Shown here piece by piece: positions 44,531-56,509 of a stretch of 64,000 nucleotides of DNA. The notes under the pieces are model-generated. The model was not told the DNA's origin, made no database searches, and saw only the letters and a program-made list of their open reading frames with translations. The position numbers were made by a program, and so were the translations under genes. Origin of the DNA: Lytechinus pictus (Eukaryota > Echinodermata > Echinoidea > Temnopleuroida > Toxopneustidae); NCBI RefSeq assembly GCF_037042905.1, contig NW_026974141.1:7605001-7669000 (forward strand). The letters are read 5' to 3'. Numbering within the stretch: the first letter of the stretch is position 1; every line of letters begins with the position of its first letter.

Positions 44531-45522
44531 TCTCAATAAATAGAGTAAAATTCACGGAGCAAAATGCTGAAAATTTCATCAAAATCGGATAACAAATTAC
44601 AAAGTTATAAATAATAATAATAATTAACATCATTTATATAGCGCTTATCACAAAGAATGTCTGTAAGCGCTTAAGGAAAATACATAGGAAGACAAGAAAT
44701 TTCAGCTAAAATCAAATTATACATGTTAACAGTTGAAAGTAGACAGTTGAAGCCGCATATGCTAGGACGATCTATTTAACGAAAAGATGAGTTTTTAACA
44801 TTGATTTGAATTTGTCCGTTGAGTCTGCTTGTTTTATGCTCTGAGGAAGATTGTTCCAAAGTTGAGGGGATGCTGAACAAAAAGATCGGGAACCATAAGA
44901 CTGGGTGTTGATGGCAGGAACTTTTAAGAGTGATTTTTTGCATGAGCGCAAGTTGCGGGAGGGTGAGTATTCTGATATTAATTGTTGAAGATAGACTGGA
45001 GCTGATTTTATCAAACATTGAATTGAATTTTAAAGACTTGCATCATTCCGGTGAAACAGTTCTTGGCATGTCTTCATGAATATTCAATGAGCAAACTGAT
45101 GATATTATATCCCCATTTGTTCTTATGTATTTTATTATATGAAATCAGGTTTATTCGACATTTTTCTACCAAGAATTAAACAATTGGATTGACAACTGAT
45201 TAAGTGCATTTATAGTTATCCATTGCTGCAACTTATTTAATTATAACGCAGACACATCATTTACACGTGTATGAAAAAATGAAATAATTGTGATTTCATG
45301 TAATAACACAAGAAAAAGGAAAGTGGGATGTGACATCATCAGCCCACCTAATGAATATTCATGATGACGTGCATATAACAAAAACAAAATATTGCTAAAA
45401 TTTAAATTTTAATAACTTCTTTATTTTTTATCCGATTTTGATGAAATTTTCAGCATTTTGCTCTTCGGATTTTACTCTATTTATTTCGATATAAATATTT
45501 TTAGCCCGGAGTATCCCTTTAA
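44531..45522. mobile_element. family A-like MITE starting 12 bp after the GPCR stop, with nested LINE
   Basis: The left arm AATAAATAGAGTAAAATTCA and TGCTGAAAATTTCATCAAAA is inverted at 45430-45490 (TTTTGATGAAATTTTCAGCA and TTTACTCTATTTATT). The left end is truncated against the receptor gene. The candidate receptor poly(A) signal at 44535-44540 lies inside this arm. Confidence 0.8.
44605..45030 (-). mobile_element. LINE 3' fragment (C-terminal ORF2 tail), nested, minus strand
   Basis: Minus-strand residues SEYSPSRNLRS, YGSRSFCSASPQLWNNLP and FKSMLKTHLF (45014 to 44772) are the standard C-terminus of CR1/L2-like LINE ORF2. They are followed by a 3' tail with TAAGCGCTTACAG and an ATT repeat at 44605. 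It interrupts the MITE between AAAGTTAT and TTTTAAAG. Confidence 0.88.
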
Positions 45523-46265
45523 GTGCATTTCGTAATAGTAGAGGTGACTTTTAAGTCTCAATATTCGATTTTAATTCGCGCTTAGCACTCACAGTATTCC
45601 ACAGTGAGATCGAGCTTACCAGAAATGCGACTTTTTCAGGCCAGTGTATAAAACAAATAAGGTTGCGCTTCGCGCTAGGACATGTAGGATAGCACTTGTA
45701 CAGGTATTGGTTTTCGTATTTGCACGATTCGATCATGCAAATTCTCAAAAATGCGGGCACGAAGTGCATCAATAGTTCGTGTTATAGTCCCTACTAGTTC
45801 ACGTCATAATCACAACGGATTCACGCACATAGCGTCAGTAATTTTACGAACTGGCTCAAACCTCGACTGGACTCCAAAACATGATTTCAAGATTATCGCG
45901 TTCAAAGTTTGAATATTTTTCAGACCCTCCTAATTTTGCGCTTTGAAAGAAACCAGATCAATTATTTATACCAATTTGAATCGTACATTCTATTATTTTA
46001 AACTAATATCAAAAATTTGCCCGCAAATTTCGTATTCATTCTCTCAATATTTGAAATAAAGCGCATGTGTGCATTTAAGAAGCTGCTAATTTTTACCCAA
46101 AACAGGGGGTTTGGGTCACTTCGTAAATTCACGCGCATCATACGTACTGTTTTTTAGCGGCACAAACCACGGTTTGAGCCCGCAGTTCGTAAATAATTAA
46201 TGCCACGCGCATGATTCTTTAGAGCGCTATTTGGAGGCACAAACCTTGCGCAAACCAACATAAGC
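45523..46265. other. intergenic with scattered GCGCTTCGCGC motifs
   Basis: Motif remnants occur near 45580, 45665 and 45755. No gene is seen. Confidence 0.5.
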
Positions 46266-46269
46266 GCAG

Positions 46270-46388
46270 CCGGAGGCGGCGGAACATCAGGCTCATACAA
46301 TTAAAGTGGAGGGGCACCTATTATTTGACAGACAAAAGGTGCCCCCGGCCTCCACTTTTGTCCGAGCCTGATGTTCTGCCGCCTCTGA
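46270..46388. mobile_element. short palindromic MITE
   Basis: GGCGGCGGAACATCAGGCTC at 46276 is inverted as GAGCCTGATGTTCTGCCGCC. AAGTGGAGG and CCTCCACTT pair inside. Confidence 0.8.
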
Positions 46389-46617
46389 GCGCAGCATTCT
46401 AGGTCGGGTCTTTGACCTGTGCGCGCCATCATTCCAGAGACTTTTATAGTACACAAAGTATGGTTTGAGCCAGTTCGGAAAATCAAAGGTGAGGGTTGAG
46501 CATCTATTAACATCAAAATATAGATATTATGATTTGAATCAATTTTTCAAAAGACTTTTCAAAACTGTCCCGTTTTTTTTTAATATATATATCAACATAT
46601 GTATATATATATATATA

Positions 46618-47330
46618 TAAACTCCTCAAAAAAGGTTTGGAAATTTGACTTTGATCGATAATCCCTCCTCGGTTTTAGTAAATATCAATATTAATGAATA
46701 GATCATTCAATTCTCTTTAAAATGATACCCTACATGATATGATTGTGGTTCACATGGAGGTGCAGTGCCTTGAAATGTGGGGCAATGTCGAAAGTCAAAA
46801 GTTGCAAAATGACACAATATTGAAAGTCACTGTTCTTTTTTTCCGTGGTGAAGAGTGAGTTTCTCAGCGGTTTCTTTTAATTGTTTTCACGCACCTTAAC
46901 ATCAACATTAACATGGAATCAAACACATAGCAAACAACCAAACATTCATGGGTATTTCAAACCACGACTCAAACCATGTTATCTCACAGAACCATCACTA
47001 CATAAACCACACCAAAACATAAAAATGAAGAAGCAGGGGCTTGATTTGAATGGATTTTCATCTCTATTGACACAGACAAAAGAATCATGTTCTGTATTGA
47101 CCCTTCATGACTATTTCTGCTTGTTTTGTAGCTTTTCAATTCAGACCTCATCCAACACATTTGAATCCTGCTATTTTCGTGATGGCATGATCATAACAAA
47201 CATGGTATCATTTTAAAGAGAATTAAATGATCTTTCGAATGATGTCAAATATGCATTGTGTAAAATTGGGAGTTGGGAGAAATTAATGGCCAAACTCAGG
47301 TTTCCAAACTTTTATTGAGGGGTTTATATA
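46618..47330. mobile_element. TIR element, Tc1/mariner-like ends, about 710 bp
   Basis: ATAAACTCCTCAAAAAAGGT with TTGGAAA at the left is inverted as TTTCCAAAC, TTTTATTGAGGGGTTTAT at the right. Inner arms AATTCTCTTTAAAATGATAC and GTATCATTTTAAAGAGAATT also pair. Both flanks are TA repeats, so the target duplication cannot be read. No intact transposase. Confidence 0.75.
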
Positions 47331-47336
47331 TGCACT

Positions 47337-47337
47337 G

Positions 47338-47371
<34 letters not shown>

Positions 47372-47465
47372 GGGGGTGTGCCTTTACATGTGTGTGTGTG
47401 TGTGTATACAAGAAAGATGGAAAACTGTATTGTGCCCCCCCCCCCCCCCCACACACACACACCTT
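47337..47465. repeat. compound TA/TG, poly-C and AC microsatellites
   Basis: TA then TG repeats at 47337-47410, then about 17 C's and an AC repeat at 47436-47461. Confidence 0.9.
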
Positions 47466-48245
47466 TGAGTAGAGATTTCCGCCCATGCCAGCACCCCCAC
47501 TGAAAAAAAAATATTCCCGGCGCCCTGGGAAACTCTCATGAACAAGTTAATAACGAAAGGATGTAAATTTATTTTTTAAATATGTGTTGAGAAAATCTTC
47601 AAAGCTCCTATTTCCCAAAACAAAAGGAGGAACATAGATTCAAAACCAATTGCTATACGAAGATATGATTCACAGTGATCACACAGTTGCCTATGATTCC
47701 TTTTAAATGTTCTTTATCAATAACATTTATCTTTAATAAAGGTGATAATTCAAATTTAGTAAATTTTGTAACAATTGTCCCCCGGTCTCCACTACCATGG
47801 GCGTGCGTACATAGGGCACGGTTCCGTGGTAAAGGGGCAAAAACCTTCTGTGTTTATGGCGCGCCATTTGTCCCATAAAGACGATTAACTTAAATAATCG
47901 CCGAACTTCGTTTTTCCATCGAAAAGAAAAACTAAGTTTTTCGGTCGACAAACTTGGTTGGTGTTTTTTCGTTGATAAATTCAGTTCAGACTCAAGGGAA
48001 GCTGTCCTCCGGGGAATTGCCCGCCAGGCGAGATGTGAAGTGGTAGGTCTACTTGTCAGATTATTCAGGGTGTATTACCGTTTGGGCGAAAGTGAAAACT
48101 GGAATATTCAGTTTTCGATGTTTTTAAAGAAAACTCATGGCATACTTGCATTGTCACAGCCCCGTAGCCAGGGTATTCAATATGCATGTTTCATACAGTG
48201 CGCCCCACAACAAATTCCCGCCAAAATTTAGCAATGATTTTATCA
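47466..48245. other. intergenic, no gene seen
   Basis: Fragments of poly-C-edged element ends (for example TGCCAGCACCCCCACTG) and AT-rich sequence. No supported frame. Confidence 0.45.
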
Positions 48246-48247
48246 TA

Positions 48248-48842
48248 ACTTAAAGGGGATGAAACCCTTGAAACCAGCTGAATCCATATCAAAGAGAAAA
48301 TCAAAGAAACATATTGGTGAAAGTTTGAGGAAGATTGAATGAATAATAAGAAAGTTATGAGCATTTGAATATTGAGATCACTAATGCCATGTAGATCCTC
48401 CCATTGGCAATGCGACCAAGATCTGTGATGTCACACACGTACAACTCCCTCAATACTTTAGTACTTATTTCACTTATATTCTCACTTTTATAGAGTCTCT
48501 CAGAAGGTGAGGTGTTCTCTTTATGAGAGGACAAGTACAGAGGTTTCACAACATTATATCATTGATGAATCGTTTGTCATATGATTAGAATGAGCAATAA
48601 GAGATGTTTTGGGGTATATTTTCAGCGTCCAAAAGGGGAGAGTTGTTCATCTGTGACATCATAGATCTTGGTCGCATTGCCAATAGGAGGATCTCCATAG
48701 CATTAGTGATCTCGACATTCAAATGCTCATAACTCTTCTATTGCTAGTCCTATTTTACTCAAACTTTTGTTGATCTTATTCTTTGATTTTTCTGCTTTCA
48801 CAAAAGCTAACTTGCTCCAAGAGTTTCATTCTCATTTAATCA
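48248..48842. mobile_element. foldback MITE, about 595 bp
   Basis: AAAGGGGATGAAACCCTTG at the left and a diverged inverse (GAGTTTCATTCTCATTT) at the right. Strong inner pairing: TTGAATATTGAGATCACTAA with GCATTAGTGATCTCGACATT, and CAAGATCTGTGATGTCACA with TGTGACATCATAGATCTTG. Confidence 0.8.
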
Positions 48843-48914
48843 CAATTATAGACACATGACCTATGATCGTGAAGCTAAGAGTCTATATTGTATAACATAG
48901 ATTTCCCATTCACA

Positions 48915-49465
48915 CATGAGAGATGAAAAAACAATTTAAAGAAAAGATACCAAAAAGTCATTTGGCGGGGGTTATATGGATTTCGAAAAAAAAAATCACA
49001 TTTCTAAAAAGTTCAATATCTGCTCTTTAATTTGATACCTCAATCACAGAAAATGGTCGGGAAATAAAGTTCTGATTCTTCGAAACAATGCTTGTATTTC
49101 CATACTTTCATATAAACCAACGTGTTTTCACCGATTTCCCATCAAAGCTATCGCATAGTTAACAAAAGACTTTAGGGACTTTATGCATGGCTGATCGTCA
49201 ACAAAACGGAGTGTCGAGTACGTAAGTCTGAAAGCTAGCCTGTAAAACCTCTTCGTTTTATGAAGTTATTGGAATTCAAGCTTAATTTCAAATAAACAGA
49301 ATTTTGTTATTTCATGGCCAAGTTTTGTAATTGAGGTATCACATTGAAGAGCAGATATTGAGCTTTTCAGAAATGTTACTTTTATTTAGAAACTGAGATA
49401 CCGCCCGCCAAGTGACAGTTTGGTATCCTTTCTTCAAATTGGTTTTGCTCACTCATGCGTGAATG
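48915..49465. mobile_element. TIR MITE, about 550 bp
   Basis: Left CACATGAGAGATGAAAA and AATTTAAAGAAAAGATACCA are inverted at the right as TGGTATCCTTTCTTCAAATT and CACTCATGCGTGAATGA. Inner arms ATATCTGCTCTTTAATTTGA and CACATTGAAGAGCAGATATT pair. Confidence 0.8.
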
Positions 49466-49479
49466 AAAAATATATTATT

Positions 49480-49755
49480 ATTATCATAATTATTATTATT
49501 AGTTTGGCGTCACCTGTGCCTGGAGGCAAAAATCGAGCTGAATCTTGGGACTGAATCAATGTGATCGACCCGCATGTCTCTCCTCCCGATATAACAGACT
49601 GGGGCAGTGGAGGTCGACCACTAAACCAGGGTTTCTCTATACTCTTCTACGATTAGTGCAGTGGGTTTTATAACGTGCAAAGGTGGTGACTCTCCTCGAC
49701 ACAGGGCCTCCATTTAACGTCCTATCCCAGCTTAAAGAAGGACTCTTAGCTTTAG
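49480..49755 (-). mobile_element. possible minus-strand retroposon with ATT tail
   Basis: ATTATTATCATAATTATTAT at the left looks like an inverted tail. The body (GGCGTCACCTGTGCCTGGAG, GGTTTTATAACGTGCAAAGG) is more GC-rich than its surroundings. No tRNA-like head was recognised. Confidence 0.4.
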
Positions 49756-50655
49756 AATGACAGGTCATTTTGTCTATTGTATTTGTAATTTAGTTCTGAT
49801 AAATCATTGCTAAATCTCGGTTTCATTTATTTATGGGGGGAGCACTGTATCATAATGAAACAGAAACAATTAAGTACCAATTCGAAGAAAAAAAACTGAT
49901 CAAATGATGTCTCAAATTTCTTTTGATAAATGAGTCATCAAACGATGTCATTTATTTCAGACTGCACTGAATAAACCTAAATTGTATTAATAACGTGATT
50001 TATCATTCTAATCATAAGAATTATCATTAAGAAAGAAGTTTATTTTACAACATAAATTCATAATAATTTTCTTTTCAATTATTGCACTACAAAATGAGCT
50101 GTCATAATCAAACACACATACATGCAGTTTGGAAATATATCCATATAAATGGAGATTATATTAACAAGAAAATGAATGGAAATCTGAATTAATAATCTAA
50201 AAAGAAAAGCTTCCACGGGGCCTAGTCCTTGTTTATCCTAGGACAACATATTCAGTAGCAGCATTAGGCCTACTCAATGGACATAATTAACAATTTCATT
50301 ATTAAATATTAATTCGAAAATGATGGAAGACTCATCAGAAACTATAATAAGATTGACTAAACAGGTTATTTTCAGTAATCTGAATTACTAGAGTCAATGA
50401 AACATGATAATGCAAAGTCATGAATTCAATAAACTGCAAATCATATTTTTGGTCGAGTTAAATGGAAGCACATGGATACATGCAGTACTGTGACAGGAAT
50501 GTTACATACAACAAGTTTCCTTGGACAACAGTCCTGTTATAAGCTACTTAAATGTTTGCACCCGATTGGTCAAATAAAGGTGGACCTGAAAAGGACTGGT
50601 TTTATTATTTTGGCAACAGTTCTTAAAAAGAAGGCTAAATGTTTCAAACGACATG
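49756..50655. other. intergenic, no gene seen
   Basis: AT-rich with no supported frame, RNA or terminal repeats. Confidence 0.5.
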
Positions 50656-50658
50656 ATT

Positions 50659-51511
50659 TGGGCCCGTTGCATAAGAGTTACTGTTAACCCTAACTTACCT
50701 GGGCTATTTTGTGAGCTTAAAATCCCCCTAAGATCTTGGCTGTGGATTGCGCGATTGCGACGAAAATTTCGACGATGGTATAGAATGACATAATAGGTAA
50801 ATTGCACGAAATTCATGTTTTTTATGAATTAATTATGCTAATTTATTCATGTTATAATACTATTTGCTCTAATTCACTAAAGCTGCTAAAAATAGCTATT
50901 TTTTGGTGAAAATATTCTTTGTGGCATTCCTAACTACAAATGAAAAAAATTCCGCCACCAAATCAATTTCTTATGTATTTAATTGTTTTTAAAATTCTTA
51001 TCTATTTCTTTGTTTTTTTTTTTGTTTTTTTTTGTGACAAAATTCATCGGGGACATTATTTCAGTCATAAATAGCATCAAATCAAATAACCGTTTTCAAT
51101 AAAAGTGAGAAAAATCACTGTCATGAATTCTAGATAAAACAGATTTTGTATTGACTTTGTACATGGTATATACGTTTTTGAGCAATTTTGGTATGACATG
51201 CACTTACATAATGTAAGGTAATTTCGTAACCGAGTGTCCGGGCATCACAAATTTGGTATCAAAAGTTTTGAAAGACTGGAAGGTAAAATGTACGCAAACG
51301 GCGGGGTGGAAACAGTTTGCGCAACGGATATATCGTGAAAAATGACGAGGGGGGGGGGGGGCTGAAAAAGCCCTCATCCTGGTAAGTTGGGGTTAATGTA
51401 ACTCTGTCATTTCATGGAATCCTTGATTTTGACTGGCTGTTGAGCATTGTTACCATGGAAATTATCATTGATGACGTTACCATAGTAATCACTTTCATGC
51501 AACGGGTCCTT
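50659..51511. mobile_element. MITE (GGGCCCGTTGCATAAG ends) with an internal insertion
   Basis: GGGCCCGTTGCATAAGAGTT at the left and ACTTTCATGCAACGGGTCC at the right are inverted ends. AACCCTAACTTACCTGG and CCTGGTAAGTTGGGGTTA mark the point where about 660 bp of AT-rich DNA appears to have been inserted. Confidence 0.7.
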
Positions 51512-51611
51512 GTTCCTTCACAGGAGTCAAATCATTATTTTGTTGGGGGGGGGGGTTTCTACAAGAAATCTTTACAGATCACTTGCCACAGAGAATACAA
51601 ACATTCTTTTC

Positions 51612-51882
51612 AGGGGCCCGACTTACAAAGAGTTATGATTGATCCGATCAATCGTAACTCTATGAAAATCCATCAGTGTCATAATTGTTTTCTACAAAAA
51701 ATTTGTACAATGTCCTTTGTAAACAAAAAGAAGCACAGTGAATTTTCAAGACAACGATGAATGCATGAATAAACATCATAGCTAGAAAATATTTTGAACA
51801 TGCATAATAGATGTTGACGTTGCTGGCCGTCCATAGTTGTGATTGATCAGATCAATCGTAACTCTTTGTAAGACGGGGCCCA
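51612..51882. mobile_element. MITE, family D, complete copy
   Basis: GGGCCCGACTTACAAAGAGT at the left and CTCTTTGTAAGACGGGGCCC at the right are inverted. ATTGATCCGATCAATCG repeats are present in both arms. Related copies: 10296-10790, 52137-52395 and 56760-58745. Confidence 0.87.
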
Positions 51883-51885
51883 GGT

Positions 51886-52056
51886 GGGTGTTTCATAAAG
51901 CTGTTCGTAAGTTAAGAGCGACTTAAAGAACGACTGGTGAACCTTACTTACGCGCTAAACCATCGCCAGTGCAAATATCATTTACCACAAGAAAGGATCA
52001 CCAGTCGTTCTTAAAGTCGCTCTTAACTTACGAACAGCTTTATGAAACGGCCCCCA
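51886..52056. mobile_element. palindromic MITE (GTTTCATAAAGCTGTTCGTA), copy 1
   Basis: GTTTCATAAAGCTGTTCGTA at the left is inverted as TACGAACAGCTTTATGAAAC at the right. The arms continue through AGTTAAGAGCGACTT. A second copy is at 62679-62852. Confidence 0.9.
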
Positions 52057-52136
52057 GGACTACCTTTCATAAAAATGTCAATTGTTCGTGGTAGCAATCT
52101 TAAAATGAGTTAAAACAGAATCAAATAACCATCTGG

Positions 52137-52395
52137 GTCCTGTAAAGTTATATGATTGATCTAATCAATTGTAATTCTATGGAAATCCATTAGTGTCATA
52201 ATTTTTTTCTACATGAATTTTGCAACATGTTCTTTGTAAACAAAGGGGAACACACCAAAATAATGAATCATATATAATATATATCGAACGTACATGTAGA
52301 AAACACTTTTAACGTGCATGTTAGATGTGGGCTTGACTGGCCTTCCTTAGTTGAGATTGATCAGGTCAATCGCAACTCTTTATAAGACTGTGAGT
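52137..52395. mobile_element. MITE, family D, diverged copy
   Basis: AATTCTATGGAAATCCATTA, the TTTGTAAACAAAGG interior and ATTGATCAGGTCAATCGCAA match 51612-51882. Confidence 0.75.
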
Positions 52396-53555
52396 TAGAA
52401 CAGAATCAAATATATACCAACTTATATAATTGCTGAGAAATGAGCAAATAAAGATGGCAATCGAGTCAGATGTAGGGTCTGTTTTCCAAGCAATGATAAT
52501 GGCACATGATCTGCACGGGAGATAATAAATGGCGAGCTACCCGTGTGTGGTCTGTCATTTACTCTATGCATGACTAGCTAGTCTTAAATCTTACCTTTCA
52601 GATAACTATCAATAATTCAGAGAATAAATTTACCCTATAATTTAATTTGTATAGAGAAACTAACATTTTTATGCAAGAAAAGTAGCACATGTAATTAAAA
52701 GCAACACTGAATAGTGTTTACAAGCCATGAAACACTGAATCGTGTTTACAAGCCCTAAAACAGTGAATAGTGCTATACCTCCGTATAGAAAAGATAAAGT
52801 AAAGAAAATACCCCAATGTTCAATCACTAATAGGAGTATATATTTTTTTTACTCACTCAGGAATACCATGCAAATACTATTACACACAGAATACAAATAA
52901 AATCATGAAAATGTAATATTAAATATTAGGCAACTAATACAATAATCAAACTAAAATTGACACAGCCCTGGCAGACAATATAGAGCTACATGTATAATTA
53001 CAAATAGATGACATTTAGAGGAGAAAACGCTAAGGTGTCTTTTAGCAATTGTTTTTTTTTTCTTATTCTCCCAGTTACCATACAATATTCCTATTACACA
53101 TATATTATAAACAAGATTAATACAAATATGGAATGTTAAAAATAAGGCAAATAGTACCATAGTTACATTTGAATTGACACGGCTCTGTCAGACTGAATAG
53201 TAGTACTAAACATACATATGAAGATGAGATTTAGTATTAAAAAAAAAAAATCCTGACTTCCTGCGCGAATGTTTCAGAATCCCTATGAAATTTTCTCGCA
53301 TTCGCTCAGGGAGAACAGGATTCAGTCCTGGTGTAATCCTAGCTTACAGTGCATTATCACAATGAATACAAAAATCAAGATTCTCTGAATACAAAAACGT
53401 TAAAAAGAATTTCACAGTAAATTGTCCCTAGGACATCTATAGCCTATGTACATGAACATATAGCACAACTATAGCTCTATTTGGTATACACATAAAACTT
53501 ATAACATTAATCATGAATAATGAAATTAATAATAAAAACTTATGAAGTGTTCAAA
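52396..53555. other. intergenic, no gene seen
   Basis: AT-rich. A short near-direct repeat, ACACTGAATAGTGTTTACAA / ACACTGAATCGTGTTTACAA, lies near 52705-52755. No supported gene. Confidence 0.45.
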
Positions 53556-53559
53556 TCCA

Positions 53560-53795
53560 CTCATAGAGAGCTCTGCTCAAGGCGCTCATTCTCCTTAATC
53601 TGGCAGATGTTCAACTCAAGGATTTGATATTCATGCTGGGTACCACCCTGCCTCACCTGGGTCGAGTGCAGCAAAATGCACAAAAATTTCCTGCTGAAGA
53701 AAATCCTGCTTGGCTATAGGATTTGAATCCATGACCCCCTTGATTGGCGGGCAAAAGTGTGAACAACTAGCCTACGAGACTCCCATAGCTCACTA
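53560..53795 (-). mobile_element. diverged SINE (family 1), minus strand
   Basis: On the minus strand GAGTCTCGTAGGCTAGTTGT and GGATTCAAATCC are a decayed tRNA-like head. CTGCACTCGACCCAGGTGAG and GAGCGCCTTGAGCAGAG match the body of the copy at 5313-5602. Confidence 0.75.
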
Positions 53796-53814
53796 CCTCA
53801 TGTAGTTAATGGTG

Positions 53815-54020
53815 ACTGAAAGGAATTGATCCACATTGTGCCGCACTCAACCCAGGTAAGGTCACTCTGGGTAGCCATACCCAGCAGGATTAATTCTTGA
53901 AATGCACAGCGCTGGACACAGCAGCTGAAGCTAAAGCCGGGGTAACAGCAGAAGTCCACCGCGGAAAAGAATATTTCAAGGATGGTGCTACATAAGTGTC
54001 TATTGATAATTATTATTGTA
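53815..54020 (+). mobile_element. headless SINE (family 1) fragment, plus strand
   Basis: GCCGCACTCAACCCAGGTAA, then AGCCGGGGTAACAGCAGAAG and GATAATTATTATTG match the body and tail of the family. No tRNA-like head remains. Confidence 0.65.
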
Positions 54021-54097
54021 TAAAAACCACCAATGTTAAAAGTCTGCGTCGAATCAAACAATACGTTTCATGATTTAAAACAAACCCAAGTCCAGAA

Positions 54098-54331
54098 CAG
54101 GGGCAGATCCAGGAATATTTTAAAGGGTGGGCCTAATCCAGGAATTTTGAAGGGGTACGAAGGTACGTCCTGACGCAGACGGGGGGTCGGGGGCCCTCCC
54201 CCAGAAAAAGTTTGGAAAAACTAAACCCTTTATATGCTATTTTAGCGTTTTTGAGTGCAGGTTGCCCAAAAATAGGTGGCTGGGGCCAGCTCGGCCCCCA
54301 GCCCCCCACCCTTCTTGGATCCGTCCCTGCA
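54098..54331. mobile_element. non-autonomous element (CAGGGGCAGATCCAGGAA ends)
   Basis: CAGGGGCAGATCCAGGAA at the left is inverted as TTCTTGGATCCGTCCCTG at the right. The interior has G/C tracts. CAGGGG-type ends resemble hAT-like MITEs, but no clear 8-bp duplication was read. Confidence 0.72.
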
Positions 54332-54796
54332 GCATACAGGCCAAAGAGTTTTATCACTCTACATATTTCAAAATTTGAATGTAATAATTCATTGCAATAA
54401 ATGTAATAAATCATATCATAATATTAAGAATTCAAGACATGATTAGGAATAAATTCAGATATTGCATACATGTTCATGTACTATGTCTTTCATGATTTGA
54501 ACCATTATAATATCTAATAAATAATACAAGAAATATGTAACTTTCTATGAGTGAACAATGGCAGCAAAATAAATGAGTTGTTATTATGCAGAAAAAATGA
54601 ACATGTACATATTAATTGCTTGATTAATAATTGCCATGAAACTAGAAATCCAAGGCTGGAAAGGGCAGTATTCAATTCAAGTATTTTACACAGTATTCTA
54701 CTAAAGTAAAAAAAAATTCTCTGTTAATCAATTGTTTTCTATTGGCCTATTAAAGTATTTCTTTCTTAAATCTAAGTCAGCCCATACCTAAATTAA

Positions 54797-55346
54797 CCCT
54801 TTGAACCCGATAGGCCGGTATTCCGGCCCACCAGTGAACGCACATATACCCGATAGGACGGAATACCGGCCAAAAGCCATGTGACTTAAAAAACATAGGT
54901 TCTAAATGTCAGGTGATCTTTTAAAGATGACGTCATCTTTCTAGTACATGTAGGGATATTTAGTCGATAATTCCAGTCAGGATTGGTATTTATTTCGGAA
55001 GGTTTTAGCCTAAAAAATTGCCAAAATATGCCACTCTACAGCGGTGGCTCGTGTGGCATGTGCGGTAATACACGGCGAGGCACATGCTGACTATGGGGAA
55101 GCTATTGATAAATCCGACTTAAGTCAAAACAGTGATTTTGAGCCCAAAACAGACACTAAAATTGATATTTCTGTTTGTAGACTAGGTCTACGAGAAGCTA
55201 AACAACTTCAGCCGGACCGGTCCGGGTACTAGCGGGGGAAAGATGCCGTTGGCCCCGAATCATGGAAGTTTGTAAATGTGGTCGATAGGTGCAAATAATA
55301 CAGGGTATGGGTCACCGCTGCCCCTAATAACTTAGGGTTCAAAGGG
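54797..55346. mobile_element. piggyBac-type element with TTAA duplication, 550 bp
   Basis: CCCTTTGAACCC and GGGTTCAAAGGG are perfect 12-bp terminal inverted repeats, directly flanked by TTAA at 54793-54796 and 55347-55350. TTAA duplication with CCC/GGG ends is diagnostic of piggyBac. A short frame at 55044-55232 includes SDLSQNSDFEP, an acidic stretch like the N-terminus of some piggyBac transposases, but it stops early. Second TTAA element: 57888-58732. Confidence 0.88.
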
Positions 55347-55350
55347 TTAA

Positions 55351-56505
55351 GGACACGTAAACATATTCAAACATGCCGCACACAGATGGGTGGATACATG
55401 CATGTAGGCCTTCATAATACATTATTTGGCCCAAACTTCATGACACCCCCAATGGTTATTAGTATTTTGCTTGAGGTGGTTAAAATGCTTTTGTGGTCTG
55501 AATATGAGTGTGAGGGTTTTGCTTTATAGCAAAGTAAGTCAATCAGCACCTTGAATTGAATACCAGCCCTTAAATCTCAACGCGTTCGTGTCGCTAATTT
55601 GCACGAAAATATATAAAATACACACAGAGCTGCTACTGATCTGGCACGTTTAGAAGGTTTGGCGTGTATCATAGAGTTGTTCAATCACTCATAAGTTAAT
55701 GAAAGACTTAAAATTTTAAAAAAATTCAAATTAGTACAATAATCACAAAAAATAATGTTTGTTAAAGAAAGTTGAAAGTTGAGACCAAAATCTATCCCAA
55801 TGCCCCTAGATGAATGTAAATCCACAGATTTACAATAGGTGATATTTTAAAGTCATCCTTTGTACAAAATTCAATTTAATATTAAAATAATATCTCAATT
55901 CAAGGAGGCATTTAACGCTTTGAAAAAAGACTTAGTCCGGTTTATACACGCAAATACGCCCACGGTATCTTTACGTGTAACCTCATTGACGAGTATGCGG
56001 TAGTACGCGTCCTCTCAGGATGATCCGACGCATGCGGTGATGTATCACGTACCACACGCAAATGGGACCGATTTTCGGTCACACCTTAATCTTTGCGAAA
56101 TACCTACCTCATCATGGATGTATTCACAGTGAGGACTTTGACGTTGTGTAGCCATTTTCTCTCCGTTTCATGCCGTTTTGTAGCCATTTTGAAGGCTCAT
56201 TCTCGCTAATTTTGGCTAATTCTGTCTATTCTGACTGCTCAAAAGAAATTAGCAGGGATTTAGTCAATGCTGCACGTTGCAGTGTCACGAGGCCGCAGGA
56301 GACTACATGTATCTTCTCCCATAGCCTTTGTACACGGGCCAAGGCCAAGGCCGGCAAATGTGGCCTAGAGGCCGGCCTCGACTACATCCCAGGACAGTAG
56401 TACATGAAACGGCTACAAAACGGTAAATTTGCTGACTGGAATTCCTGAAGAAAACCATTATGGGAATTTTAATTGATTAATCGGTCATGCGTCAAGGTGT
56501 ACTGA
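55351..56505. other. downstream region of the mucin-like gene, nothing recognised
   Basis: No further exon or complete repeat was identified. A GGCCAAGGCCAAGGCCGG GC-rich patch lies near 56338. No poly(A) signal could be assigned with confidence. Confidence 0.45.
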
Positions 56506-56509
56506 CCGC

